Origin: Bacillota bacterium
GTDB lineage: Bacteria > Bacillota > Desulfitobacteriia > Desulfitobacteriales > JAJXUE01
Length of the DNA: 64,000 bases
Reading direction: 5' to 3'
Assembly (NCBI GenBank): GCA_021783135.1
Contig: JAJXUE010000005.1
Location: forward strand, 44,030 to 108,029
Shown here: one piece after another, positions 8,950-16,636 of the stretch
Position numbering within the stretch: position 1 is the first letter of the stretch
Layout of the letters: the number at the start of each line of letters is the position of its first letter
Translations under genes and position numbers: made by a program
The notes under the pieces: generated by a model
What the model saw: the letters and a program-made list of their open reading frames with translations, nothing else
Told to the model about the DNA's origin: nothing
Databases searched by the model: none

Positions 8950-9186
8950 ATGAAGAAGCGCTTTGGTATCGAGTTCAAAGAAAACGAAAAAGGCTTTACA
9001 ATTGAGTTTACCGGCGATGAGGAATCAATTAAAGCACGTAAAGAGGCGGTAGCCGCCTGGAAAGAATTCATGGAAAAGGCCGAAAAGGCCGGCTTCCCGC
9101 GACCTTTCCACCAGCTGTATAAGCATCGCCACGGTTGCTGTTGTAACACCACGGAAGATGCAGAAACCTCCACGGAACAAGAGTAA
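8950..9186 (+). CDS. Small hypothetical protein with CCC motif, 78 aa
   Basis: I do not recognise it. It is highly charged and helical in the middle (residues 27-48). A His/Cys cluster lies near the C-terminus (H54, H59, H61 and Cys63-65 in a row), a plausible metal-binding or redox site. AAGGAG at 8935-8940 is well spaced to ATG 8950. It lies 20 bp after the UbiB-like kinase gene and before a terminator, so it is the third gene of that operon. Function unknown. Confidence 0.8.
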   Translation: MKKRFGIEFKENEKGFTIEFTGDEESIKARKEAVAAWKEFMEKAEKAGFPRPFHQLYKHRHGCCCNTTEDAETSTEQE

Positions 9187-9224
9187 ATCGGCCTGGCGCA
9201 AAAGCAAATTGTCTTACCTAGCGC

Positions 9225-9266
9225 AATAAACCCTGGAATAATATACCTTTCCAGGGTTTATTTTTT
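9225..9266 (+). terminator. Intrinsic terminator of AbrB-UbiB operon
   Basis: A perfect 13-bp stem (9225-9237 with 9250-9262) around a 12-nt loop, continuing into a T-run. Confidence 0.92.
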
Positions 9267-9314
9267 ATGGCCTGAAGGTGCAATATTGCAGGCAAGCCGG
9301 TAAACACTACAGGT

Positions 9315-9734
9315 ATGTTAATACGCTTTGTATTTTACGGCCTGTTAGGTTGGATTATAGAAATTTTGTACACCGGAATGGACTCATTGCTTAGGGCTGA
9401 TTGGCGCCTTCCGGGGTCGACCTATCTCTGGATGTTCCCGGTCTATGGCATGGGGGTATTTTTGGAGCCGCTGCATGCGCGCATCCGCCACTTGCCCTGG
9501 ATTGTCAGGGGTGTTATTTGGTTAGGGGTGTTTTGGACAATTGAATATTTTGCCGGGTGGTTGCTGCAAATGTTTACGGGTACTTGTCCTTGGGACTACA
9601 GTTCTTCACCTTATGCTGTTAATGGTTTTATCCGCTTAGACATGGGGGTGCAATGGTTCGTGGCCGGGCTAGTCTTCGAGCGTATCCACGATTGGCTGGA
9701 CCAGATAATGCAACGCTTGAAAAAACCATATTAG
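9315..9734 (+). CDS. CmpB-like putative permease-family membrane protein
   Basis: Integral membrane protein of 139 aa with about four hydrophobic segments. It contains the pattern seen in the putative ABC-transporter type IV (CmpB-like) family: an N-terminal GWIIEILY and a short loop before PVYGMGVF. No ATPase partner lies nearby, so a transport role is unproven. The ATG at 9315 has only a weak ribosome site (CAGG), so the start is less certain than the frame. It is monocistronic between two terminators. Confidence 0.75.
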   Translation: MLIRFVFYGLLGWIIEILYTGMDSLLRADWRLPGSTYLWMFPVYGMGVFLEPLHARIRHLPWIVRGVIWLGVFWTIEYFAGWLLQMFTGTCPWDYSSSPYAVNGFIRLDMGVQWFVAGLVFERIHDWLDQIMQRLKKPY

Positions 9735-9746
9735 GTTAAGCTAAGA

Positions 9747-9794
9747 TGACAAGAACAGCAGGGGTGATAAAGTTTACCCCTGCTGTTCTTGTCA
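9747..9794. terminator. Bidirectional terminator, 19-bp perfect stem
   Basis: Arms 9747-9765 and 9776-9794 are perfectly complementary around a 10-nt loop. The right arm includes the stop codon of the minus-strand flavoprotein gene. It serves both converging genes. Confidence 0.9.
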
Positions 9795-10382
9795 GTGCGC
9801 TAAGATTAAATCTTGACCTGCCTGATAAACGTCCTGCAAAGCATTAGGATGATTAAGAATCTCACCCTTGGCGTCGACTTTGCTATAGCAGAATTCTTTC
9901 AGGTATTTGATGTCAGCCATTTTATAATAATACTTAACTCCTCTGATTGCACAGTCAAACACACCCGGCAAATCTGTTCCAGCGGCACTAAGGAACAAAC
10001 CAAGGCGTGCCGGGCCGTCGGGTCTGGGCGCAACTGCTTGGTTGAGGATGTATTTCGTTGCCCAAAATCGTTGACCCCGGTCAATAAAACCTTTGCCAAG
10101 GGCATTCATGCCCATAGAGAAAATTGGGGCAGCCAAGATAATTCTGTCGGCATCCAATAATTGCCGGTAAATCATCTGCATCTCGTCCTTTAATACGCAC
10201 TGACCGGCTTGATTGCATCCCCCACAGGCGATACACGGGGAAAATTTATAATCGCGCAAATAGATGGTTTCACATTTCGCGCCGGCCTCTGCTGCCCCTT
10301 GCATGGCGTTGGCTAAAAGCAGGGAGGTATTGCCCTGGATACGCGGGCTGCACCCAATTCCCAGACATTTTAGTTGCTGCAT
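9792..10382 (-). CDS. Iron-sulfur flavoprotein / NADPH-FMN reductase family
   Basis: Flavodoxin-fold redox protein. The FMN phosphate loop is CSPRIQGNTS (residues 11-20). A four-cysteine motif, C50-x2-C53-x2-C56-x5-C62, resembles the compact cluster of archaeal and clostridial iron-sulfur flavoproteins (Isf), suggesting a [4Fe-4S] centre beside FMN. A second flavin-side segment is AAPIFSMGMNALGKGFIDR. The length of 196 aa matches the family. Isf-type proteins pass electrons from ferredoxin to oxygen or peroxide in some anaerobes; that role here is inferred. It is divergent from the Mn catalase gene, with a 176-bp gap between them. Confidence 0.9.
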   Translation of the reverse strand: MQQLKCLGIGCSPRIQGNTSLLLANAMQGAAEAGAKCETIYLRDYKFSPCIACGGCNQAGQCVLKDEMQMIYRQLLDADRIILAAPIFSMGMNALGKGFIDRGQRFWATKYILNQAVAPRPDGPARLGLFLSAAGTDLPGVFDCAIRGVKYYYKMADIKYLKEFCYSKVDAKGEILNHPNALQDVYQAGQDLILAH

Positions 10383-10457
10383 TCTTTCACCCCTAACTGT
10401 GTGCTCGGATAGTACTAGGTTGTGTCAATGTACTAATTACTATTTGTTTGACATAAT

Positions 10458-10486
10458 TTCATAAATTACCTCTTTTTTGGTATGGT
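10458..10486 (+). promoter_or_regulatory. Extended -10 promoter for Mn catalase gene
   Basis: TTCATA (10458-10463), a 17-bp spacer and TATGGT (10481-10486) preceded by TGG form an extended -10 arrangement. A TTGACA also occurs at 10448, but its distance to any -10 is too long. The gene begins about 70 bp downstream. Confidence 0.5.
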
Positions 10487-10558
10487 ACATAGACAGCTTG
10501 GCATAATAATTCAAGTGGTTGCATTACTCTAATTTAAAACTGTAATTTGAAGGAGGCT

Positions 10559-11347
10559 ATGTTTATGTTTAAGCACTTTAAGGATATGGAGTATACCGTA
10601 CATGTGGACAGACCTGATCCAGTGTACGCTATCAAATTATTGGAGCAGTTCGGTGGGGGCAATGGTGAACTTAAGGCGGCAATGCAGTATTTTTGCCAGA
10701 GTTTAGGCACTAATGATCCTAAAATACGCGATTTAATGCAGGATATTGCGGCAGAGGAACTCAGTCATTTTGAAATGGTGGGCGAATGTATTGCGATGTT
10801 GTTGGGGAATACCAGTGAGGTTCCGAAGGATTATCCTGCGCCCAGTATGGCGTTGTTAGGCGGTCCGTTGTTGACTGACTCGAATGGAATCCCCTGGAAC
10901 GGATATTATGTAAACTCCATGGGTGACATGTATTCCGATTTGCGTTCGAACGTGGCGGCAGAGTTACGCGCTAAGATAATTTATGAGCGTTTGCTGCAGC
11001 AAACAGACGATCCGGGTGTAAAAGACATGATTCGCTTTTTACTGAGTCGGGAGGAGTCCCATTCAGTTTCGTTTACGGAAGCTCTTAGTACTTTACAGGG
11101 CCAAGAGGTTATGCTGGATTTTCGTGATTCAGAGTTTTCTAAGCAATATATGGACTTGTCAACCGGTCAAGGCAATGCCACAGGGCCTTGGAATACCGGT
11201 AATGATTTCAAAATTGAGACTGATCCCCAGAAAAAATACGGCGGTATGCCATCATACGGTAAGGACCGCCAGGCAGACAATCCACGCGAATTTGGTCCGG
11301 GTATGAATGATCATACTCGCAATAACCCTAATTTGACACAGCATTAA
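10559..11347 (+). CDS. Manganese catalase (KatN/CotJC-like)
   Basis: Non-heme, di-manganese catalase that dismutes hydrogen peroxide; the same family includes the spore coat protein CotJC. Characteristic metal-ligand helices are visible: ELKAAMQYF, AAEELSHFEMV, AAELRAKIIYERL and SREESHSVSF supply the expected Glu and His ligands. The C-terminal 60 residues are Gly/Asn/Pro-rich, as in KatN proteins. AAGGAGG (10550-10556) overlaps a longer in-frame TTG at 10547, so the start is the ATG at 10559 (262 aa). An oxidative-stress or sporulation role is possible; the neighbouring redox genes favour peroxide defence. Confidence 0.93.
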   Translation: MFMFKHFKDMEYTVHVDRPDPVYAIKLLEQFGGGNGELKAAMQYFCQSLGTNDPKIRDLMQDIAAEELSHFEMVGECIAMLLGNTSEVPKDYPAPSMALLGGPLLTDSNGIPWNGYYVNSMGDMYSDLRSNVAAELRAKIIYERLLQQTDDPGVKDMIRFLLSREESHSVSFTEALSTLQGQEVMLDFRDSEFSKQYMDLSTGQGNATGPWNTGNDFKIETDPQKKYGGMPSYGKDRQADNPREFGPGMNDHTRNNPNLTQH

Positions 11348-11353
11348 ATCCAT

Positions 11354-11380
11354 GGCCCCCGCAAGACGGGGGCCTGTCTC
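11354..11380 (+). terminator. Probable weak terminator after Mn catalase
   Basis: GGCCCCCG/CGGGGGCC-type stem at 11354-11374 with a short AAGA loop. The tail TGTCTCTATA is only partly T-rich. Confidence 0.55.
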
Positions 11381-11493
11381 TATAGCAATATGGTAAAACG
11401 TCCAATCTAGAGGTTTGTGGCAGGAGTATGGTGGGACGGAGGCGAACGTTTTAGGTGTGAAGTTTGCCATATCGGCTTAAACGGGGGTGAGGT

Positions 11494-12426
11494 ATGAAAC
11501 GGGCCAGGTTAATCTACAATCCTGTGGCCGGCAAAAGAATGGCAGCACCCAAACTGGATACAATAATTAACCACTTGCAAGCTCATAACTGGCAAGTACT
11601 GCCCTACCGCACCACAGGAGCTGAAGATACTGAAAGTTTTGGCAAACTGCTTCAAGAACCTTATTTAGATGCAGCGATCGTTGCAGGTGGCGACGGAACA
11701 TTGCATCATGTAGTGAATGCGCTTATTGGGGGTAACTTTGATTTGCCTCTAGGAATTATCCCGGTAGGTACCGCCAATGACTTTGCTGTGCACATAGGTC
11801 TTCCGTCTGACATTGAAGCGTGTTGTCAGGTAATCTGCCAGGGGAATCGGATGCAAGTTGATGTAGGATGGGTCAACGGAACATATTTTATCAATACCGC
11901 CAGTGCCGGTTTGATGGCTGAAATTCCGTATAAAACAGATGTCACCCTGAAAAATGTATTGGGGAAAATGGCGTATTATTTAAAGGGCATTGAGGAACTG
12001 CCTAATTTTAGTCCGATCAAAGTGGGGTTTGTCAGTGCAAATGGTGCATACAAACAAGAAGTATTGCTTTTTATAGTCATGAATGGCGCCGCAGCCGGCG
12101 GGTTTACTAATATTGCGCCCAAGGCCAGCATTATGGATGGTTTGCTTGATGTTATTGTGGTCAAACCATGTCATATCGGTCAATTATTTTCACTTTTGCT
12201 TAAGTTGATCAAAGGAGAGCTCGTTAATGACCCGAGGGTTGAATATTTTCAAACCAGTGAACTAAGAGTGACGTGCACTCCCCCAGTACTGACTGATTTG
12301 GATGGTGAACTCGGACCGGAATTTCCTTTAGAGTTTAAGCTCTTGCCGGGCAAGTTAACTGTATTGACGCCAAAATTAAATTTGGATTCTAGCAGGAGAA
12401 CTATGTCCAGGGGAGAATTATTCTAA
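11494..12426 (+). CDS. YegS/DagK-family lipid (diacylglycerol) kinase
   Basis: Phosphorylates diacylglycerol or a related lipid in phospholipid turnover, as DgkB/YegS proteins do. The DAGK catalytic domain starts with LIYNPVAGK (residues 6-14), then the nucleotide loop GGDGTLHHVVNAL (about 66-78) and GIIPVGTANDFA. The C-terminal beta-sandwich domain contains DGLLDVIVV and TDLDGELG. The length of 310 aa is normal. GGTGAGG precedes ATG 11494 with good spacing. It stands as a single gene downstream of the catalase. The gap before the next gene is only about 50 bp, so readthrough is possible. Confidence 0.93.
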   Translation: MKRARLIYNPVAGKRMAAPKLDTIINHLQAHNWQVLPYRTTGAEDTESFGKLLQEPYLDAAIVAGGDGTLHHVVNALIGGNFDLPLGIIPVGTANDFAVHIGLPSDIEACCQVICQGNRMQVDVGWVNGTYFINTASAGLMAEIPYKTDVTLKNVLGKMAYYLKGIEELPNFSPIKVGFVSANGAYKQEVLLFIVMNGAAAGGFTNIAPKASIMDGLLDVIVVKPCHIGQLFSLLLKLIKGELVNDPRVEYFQTSELRVTCTPPVLTDLDGELGPEFPLEFKLLPGKLTVLTPKLNLDSSRRTMSRGELF

Positions 12427-12479
12427 TGTTGCAACTAATTGCTAGTTAGAAAACGCGTAATGGAATAGGAGTGAACAAA

Positions 12480-12818
12480 ATGCAAAAAATTTGGAAATGT
12501 GGTGTTTGCGGTTATCTCCATCATGGGGATGAAGCACCGGAGAGTTGTCCTAAATGCGGTGCACCGAAGAGTCAATTCAGTCTGCTAGCCGAGGATGCAG
12601 CGGCTTTGGTGCTTAAGTCCAGTCGCACCAACGACATCCATATGGAAATCGCCAGCTTGCTGGAGCAAATTGCGGTGTTGAGCAAGGAAGGCCAGGACAT
12701 TAACCTAGACCCCGGTTGTAAAGCCATTTTTGATAAGGCTGCAGCTAAAGCTCAAATCTTACGGCAACAAATCAAGGCTGAGATAGTTACCCACATCAGC
12801 AAAGGTAAATGGGGTTAA
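12480..12818 (+). CDS. Rubredoxin-domain protein with helical C-terminus
   Basis: Small electron-transfer type protein. A rubredoxin/rubrerythrin-like knuckle pair binds one metal through CGVCG and CPKCG (within the first 32 residues, KWKCGVCGYLHHGDEAPESCPKCG-type spacing). It is followed by a helical domain of about 75 residues with no recognised fold. Start set at ATG 12480: AGGAG at 12467-12471 overlaps the upstream GTG 12471 and is 8 nt from this ATG. A strong terminator follows. It may serve as a partner for the flavoprotein reductase encoded at 13737. Confidence 0.85.
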   Translation: MQKIWKCGVCGYLHHGDEAPESCPKCGAPKSQFSLLAEDAAALVLKSSRTNDIHMEIASLLEQIAVLSKEGQDINLDPGCKAIFDKAAAKAQILRQQIKAEIVTHISKGKWG

Positions 12819-12825
12819 GAAACTT

Positions 12826-12852
12826 AAGCCGCGGCAATCCGCGGCTTTTTAA
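12826..12852 (+). terminator. Intrinsic terminator after rubredoxin-domain gene
   Basis: AAGCCGCGG (12826-12834) pairs with CCGCGGCTT (12839-12847) around a CAAT loop and ends in TTTTT. Confidence 0.93.
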
Positions 12853-12900
12853 TTATTTACGGTTGTGAAACATAACGGAGCATAATACCTCTGAGCAATC

Positions 12901-12935
12901 TCATACTATCAGTATGATTTGTTTAACGGTATAAT
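12901..12935 (+). promoter_or_regulatory. Promoter -10 with operator-like inverted repeat
   Basis: TATAAT at 12930-12935 is a perfect -10. The -35 zone holds the inverted repeat TCATACT-ATC-AGTATGA (12901-12917) instead of a good -35 hexamer, so a bound activator or repressor is plausible. The methyltransferase gene starts 31 bp downstream. Confidence 0.5.
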
Positions 12936-12965
12936 TATATTAACTAGCGTACACTAGAAGGCATA

Positions 12966-13703
12966 GTGGTTGATTATATAGGGGGTATTGATACGGAATT
13001 CTATCGTGTGCTGGCCAAGTATTATGATGAGATATTTACGCTTAAAGAACAACAAAGGAAGTTTTTGCGTGCTTTTGTGGAGCGGGAGAAACTTAACTCA
13101 GTCCTGGACGTAGGGTGTGGCACAGGAACATTAGCCCTGGAGCTTAGTGCATGGGGTGTAAGTGCCACAGGAATTGATCTGAGTGATGCCATGATTGACA
13201 TTGCGTGTCACAAGGCTGCACAGCAAGGGAGCACCGCGAAGTTTTTGGCGGCAGATATGCTTGCGCTTGACCGTTTGCGGGGCCAGTTTGACGCTGTGGT
13301 TTGTGTCGGTAATACCTTACCACATTTAACCCAGCCAGCACAATTGCAGTTGGCAATGGAACAGTTTGCGGTAAAATCACACTGTTTGCTGCTACAGGTA
13401 GTAAACTATGACCGGATTTTAGCGCAAAACGTTACCGAACTACCGGAAATATGTACGCCGAATTTAGTATTTAGGCGTTACTATAAACATTTGCCTGGCA
13501 TGATTGAATTTTCCATGCGGTTAGAAACGGCCAACCCAAAAGAAGTTTTGACCGCAGTCAATAATCTCGTCCCGTTGACCAGACAGGATTTAGTAAATAT
13601 ATTTGCCGGCACCGGTTGGGAAGCAACTGACTGGTGGGGGAGTTATGCGGGTGAAAAATGGTCGGTGGATGGGGCCGCGACTATAGTTGCGTTGCGAAGA
13701 TAA
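12966..13703 (+). CDS. Class I SAM-dependent methyltransferase
   Basis: Rossmann-fold methyltransferase. The SAM-binding motif I is LDVGCGTGTLALEL (about residues 46-59). Motif II includes GIDLSDAMIDIA, and VVCVGNTLPHL is the motif IV region. The C-terminal half is diverse, so the substrate is not predictable. GTG 12966 is preceded by AGAAGG with 5-nt spacing. A 33-bp gap leads to the rubredoxin-flavin reductase gene, suggesting cotranscription through to endonuclease III. The class is certain; the biological role is unknown. Confidence 0.9.
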   Translation: MVDYIGGIDTEFYRVLAKYYDEIFTLKEQQRKFLRAFVEREKLNSVLDVGCGTGTLALELSAWGVSATGIDLSDAMIDIACHKAAQQGSTAKFLAADMLALDRLRGQFDAVVCVGNTLPHLTQPAQLQLAMEQFAVKSHCLLLQVVNYDRILAQNVTELPEICTPNLVFRRYYKHLPGMIEFSMRLETANPKEVLTAVNNLVPLTRQDLVNIFAGTGWEATDWWGSYAGEKWSVDGAATIVALRR

Positions 13704-13736
13704 GGTTGATTAGAGGAATTGGAAGGGGAAAATGAT

Positions 13737-14390
13737 ATGAGTGAGAAACAGTGGCGTTGTACAGTATGCGGTTATATTCATGTGGGGGAAAATCCACCGG
13801 ACGTTTGCCCAGTTTGCGGCGTAGACTCCAGCTTCTTTGAGCTATTAAGCGGGCAAGCTGAGGCCCCAGCGAATGCACATGTCGTGGCTCCGGCTCCGGT
13901 TCCGACGCCGGTCGGAAATATTCAGCACGGGATAAAGCAGGCACTCTACAAAATATCGTATGGGCTGTTCATTATTACTTCCGCTGCGGGTGACAAACTT
14001 GCCGGGCAATGCGCTAATACTTGTTTCCAGATAACATCTGATCCGGCGCGTGTTGCTATCGGTATTAATAAACACAATCATACCCATGCAATAATTGAGG
14101 CCAGCGGGTTAGTGGGGATTTCTATTTTGGGTCAACACGGGCAGGACTTAGCCCGTAATTTCGGCTACCGTTCCGGTTACAATGTGGATAAGTTTGCTGG
14201 CCTTACCTATAAGAAAGGCCAATTTGGGGTTCCGCTGCTGGAACAAGACTGTGTAGCTTCACTTGAAGGCAAAGTTATTAATCAAATGGACTGCGGTACA
14301 CATACGCTGTTCTTGTTGGATATTGTAAATGGTGATTCGATGGCCGATGCGGAACCAATGACCTATGACTATTTCCGCCAAACGAAATAA
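13737..14390 (+). CDS. Rubredoxin-flavin reductase fusion (Hrb-like)
   Basis: Two-domain redox protein resembling Moorella high-molecular-weight rubredoxin (Hrb). The N-terminal rubredoxin-like domain has CTVCG and CPVCG (about residues 7-28). A Pro/Ala/Val-rich linker follows (about 45-65). The C-terminal flavin-reductase/FMN-binding split barrel contains YGLFIITSAAGDKLAG and GVAISI-type core segments. Such proteins reduce flavodiiron proteins with NADH for oxygen or NO detoxification; no flavodiiron gene lies in this window. Start placed at ATG 13737 with GGAAGGGG upstream. It shares one base with the following nth start (TAATG), indicating translational coupling. Confidence 0.92.
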   Translation: MSEKQWRCTVCGYIHVGENPPDVCPVCGVDSSFFELLSGQAEAPANAHVVAPAPVPTPVGNIQHGIKQALYKISYGLFIITSAAGDKLAGQCANTCFQITSDPARVAIGINKHNHTHAIIEASGLVGISILGQHGQDLARNFGYRSGYNVDKFAGLTYKKGQFGVPLLEQDCVASLEGKVINQMDCGTHTLFLLDIVNGDSMADAEPMTYDYFRQTK

Positions 14391-15043
14391 TGCCACCTAT
14401 TTTAGCTATGACTGCAGGGCAAATAACTCAAATATTACGTATTTTGGCGGATGCTTATCCTGACGCTCATTGTGAACTTAACTTCAACTCACCGTTTCAA
14501 CTATTGATCGCTGTAATTCTGAGTGCCCAATGCACGGACAAAAGGGTCAATATAGTGACAGAGCGGCTATTTGCTAAATATGCCATGCCGGAGGACTTTG
14601 TCCAACTAAGTCAAGCTGAGCTGGAAGCTGAGATTAAGGAATGCGGACTTTTTCATACTAAGGCGAAGCATATTCTGGCCACTTGCAGCGAATTGTTGCA
14701 AAAATTTCACGGACAAGTTCCGGCGGACTTAGCTTTGCTAGTTGGCTTACCAGGAGTGGGACGCAAGACAGCCAATGTGGTGGCTAGCAACGCATTTGGC
14801 ATTCCTGCGATCGGCGTGGATACACATGTGTTGCGTGTGGCGAACAGAATAGGATTGGCGAACTCGCAAAAAGTTGAGCAAGTGGAAATGCAACTGATGC
14901 AAGTCATACCGCAGGAGCAGTGGATTAACAGCCATCACCGCTTAGTATGGCACGGTCGCCGCGTGTGTGAAGCGCGGCACCCTAAATGCGCGATCTGTCC
15001 TCTCCAACAAAACTGTCGTTATTTTGCTGCGTTGGGTGCTTGA
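14390..15043 (+). CDS. nth: Endonuclease III (DNA glycosylase/AP lyase)
   Basis: Base-excision repair enzyme that removes oxidised pyrimidines and cleaves the abasic site. The helix-hairpin-helix LPGVGRKTANVV carries the catalytic Lys, and the following VDTHV supplies the conserved Asp. The C-terminal [4Fe-4S] loop has C-x6-C-x2-C-x5-C (CEARHPKCAICPLQQNC). At 217 aa it is full length. ATG 14390 overlaps the preceding stop by one base, coupling repair of oxidative DNA damage to the upstream flavin reductase. Confidence 0.97.
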   Translation: MPPILAMTAGQITQILRILADAYPDAHCELNFNSPFQLLIAVILSAQCTDKRVNIVTERLFAKYAMPEDFVQLSQAELEAEIKECGLFHTKAKHILATCSELLQKFHGQVPADLALLVGLPGVGRKTANVVASNAFGIPAIGVDTHVLRVANRIGLANSQKVEQVEMQLMQVIPQEQWINSHHRLVWHGRRVCEARHPKCAICPLQQNCRYFAALGA

Positions 15044-15134
15044 CGCAATCCCGGTTAGGTTACCATGTATGGTATGGTTTGCTTTGGGGAACATTATTTT
15101 TTGCAATATGTTTTAGAACGAGGAGCAAGGAATA

Positions 15135-15374
15135 ATGAGCTTCATTCAATTTAATTTTTGTCCTGAAATTGACACGGCGGGTGATCATCATCGGTTAAGG
15201 GAACATTTGGCTAATATCGGGGTGGATGACAAAGTAGACATTGTGGTGGAAAATGCGGATGCTCATCAAACTGACTCCTTGATGAATACACTGCACACTT
15301 ATGGTTTCGACTATCAGCCACATGGGGGACAGGGTCAAGCCTATCATATTTTAGCCTGGCGGCGACCCCATTAG
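15135..15374 (+). CDS. Hypothetical protein, 79 aa
   Basis: Not recognised. It is a small soluble alpha/beta protein with an acidic central stretch and a His-rich N-terminal part (DHHRLREHL). Secondary structure guess: beta-alpha-beta-alpha-beta, like small ferredoxin-fold proteins such as TusA, although no CPxP motif is present. ATG 15135 is preceded by ACGAGGAGCAAGGA. It is followed by a terminator, so it stands alone. The frame is supported by its ribosome site and terminator. Confidence 0.75.
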   Translation: MSFIQFNFCPEIDTAGDHHRLREHLANIGVDDKVDIVVENADAHQTDSLMNTLHTYGFDYQPHGGQGQAYHILAWRRPH

Positions 15375-15398
15375 GCCTCAACTGATTGCTTTGTCAGG

Positions 15399-15433
15399 CC
15401 CGTTTTCTTGCAATGCAAGAAACGGGTTTTTTT
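15399..15433 (+). terminator. Intrinsic terminator
   Basis: CCCGTTTTCTTGCA pairs with TGCAAGAAACGGG (one bulged T) and ends in seven T. Confidence 0.92.
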
Positions 15434-15466
15434 ATATTGCGCGTGCTTGTACTTAGGGGGTGAACA

Positions 15467-16597
15467 ATGCTAAAAAAAGTAATTGGGCAAAAGGCCGCAG
15501 AGTTGGGTATTGATCTACTTGGTTTCTCCGGTGCGCGTGAGCTCGACGAAGTTAAGCGCTGCTTAGTAAAGCGGCGCGACGAAGGTCGCCAAACCAGTCT
15601 AGAATGGCAGGATATTGAGCTAAGGGTTAATCCGCGTTTACTGCTGCCGGGTGCGAACACAATTATTACCGCAGCGATATCTTACTTTACCGCCAATCAC
15701 GCTCGGACGAGCGGGATGTGTGGCACACTTAGCCGGTCAGCTTGGGGCACAGATTATCACCGTGTTTTAGGCAGTAAGCTTAAAGCCTTGGCCCAATATA
15801 TTAGCGAAAGCACAGGTACCACCACTAAGGTTTTTGTTGATACCGGTCCGCCGGTAGACAGAGCCCTGGCTATTGAGGCCGGTTTGGGCTGGCAGGGTAA
15901 AAATTGTGCTGTTATCAGCCCGGACTATGGCTCTTGGATATTTGTGGGACATATCTACACCGAATTGGAATTGTTCCATGATCGACCCTTGACGCGAGAG
16001 TGCGGGGAGTGTGAGTTATGCCTTAAGGCTTGTCCTACCGGAGCTCTGGGTGAACCGTATGTGCTTGACCCGATGCGATGCGTATCGTATTTGACTCAAA
16101 TGAAAGGGTTTGTGCCCAACGAGTATCGGCATTTGATGGGCGTTAAGGTGTATGGGTGTGATACCTGCCAAGAAGTTTGTCCGGTTAACCGCGATGTTAA
16201 GCCAAGCCAAATTAGCGATTTCTATCCTAACCAGGCGAGCGCCAGGCCTGATTTGCTCGAACTGATTCAAATCAATAATCGAGGGTTTAAAGCGTTGTTT
16301 GGGCAGACTGCTGCAGGTTGGCGGGGGCGTACTGTTTTGCAACGCAATGCGTTAATTGCGTTGGGCAATCTGAAAAATCCCGCGGCTGTGCAACCAATTG
16401 CAGCTTGTTTGACAGACGTACGTAGTGTTATCCGAGGACATGCCGCATGGGCCTTGGGCCAAATCGGGGGGCACATCAGTTTAGCCGCCTTGCTGCAAGC
16501 TATCGAGCGAGAAACCGATCCGGTGGTGAGGGAGGAACTGGGTGCTGCAATACACGGCTTGGAGGGATATGTAAGTAAAGGGGGCGTCTCAACGTAA
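15467..16597 (+). CDS. queG: Epoxyqueuosine reductase
   Basis: Last step of queuosine biosynthesis in tRNA: a cobalamin and two-[4Fe-4S] enzyme that reduces epoxyqueuosine. The cluster motifs are CGECELCLKACPTGA and CDTCQEVCP, with the lone Cys of PMRCVSYLTQ between them as in the family. TGPPVDRALA and GWQGKN are also typical. The C-terminus (about 290-370) has HEAT-like repeats (RNALIALGNLKNPAAVQP, GHAAWALGQIGG). The length of 376 aa is normal for the long form. AGGGGGTG precedes ATG 15467. No other queuosine gene is nearby. Confidence 0.96.
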   Translation: MLKKVIGQKAAELGIDLLGFSGARELDEVKRCLVKRRDEGRQTSLEWQDIELRVNPRLLLPGANTIITAAISYFTANHARTSGMCGTLSRSAWGTDYHRVLGSKLKALAQYISESTGTTTKVFVDTGPPVDRALAIEAGLGWQGKNCAVISPDYGSWIFVGHIYTELELFHDRPLTRECGECELCLKACPTGALGEPYVLDPMRCVSYLTQMKGFVPNEYRHLMGVKVYGCDTCQEVCPVNRDVKPSQISDFYPNQASARPDLLELIQINNRGFKALFGQTAAGWRGRTVLQRNALIALGNLKNPAAVQPIAACLTDVRSVIRGHAAWALGQIGGHISLAALLQAIERETDPVVREELGAAIHGLEGYVSKGGVST

Positions 16598-16616
16598 ATT
16601 GAGACACCCCCTTTAC
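16575..16616. terminator. Bidirectional terminator spanning queG stop
   Basis: Arms 16575-16592 and 16599-16616 are complementary over 18 bp with one mismatch; the queG stop codon lies in the loop. It separates queG from the converging lipoprotein gene. Confidence 0.88.
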
Positions 16617-16636
16617 TTTCCTCAGATCAGGACTTT

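Noticed and set aside
10448..10453. TTGACA as -35 of the Mn catalase promoter
   Set aside because: The nearest -10 is 27 bp away, too far. TTCATA with the extended -10 fits better.
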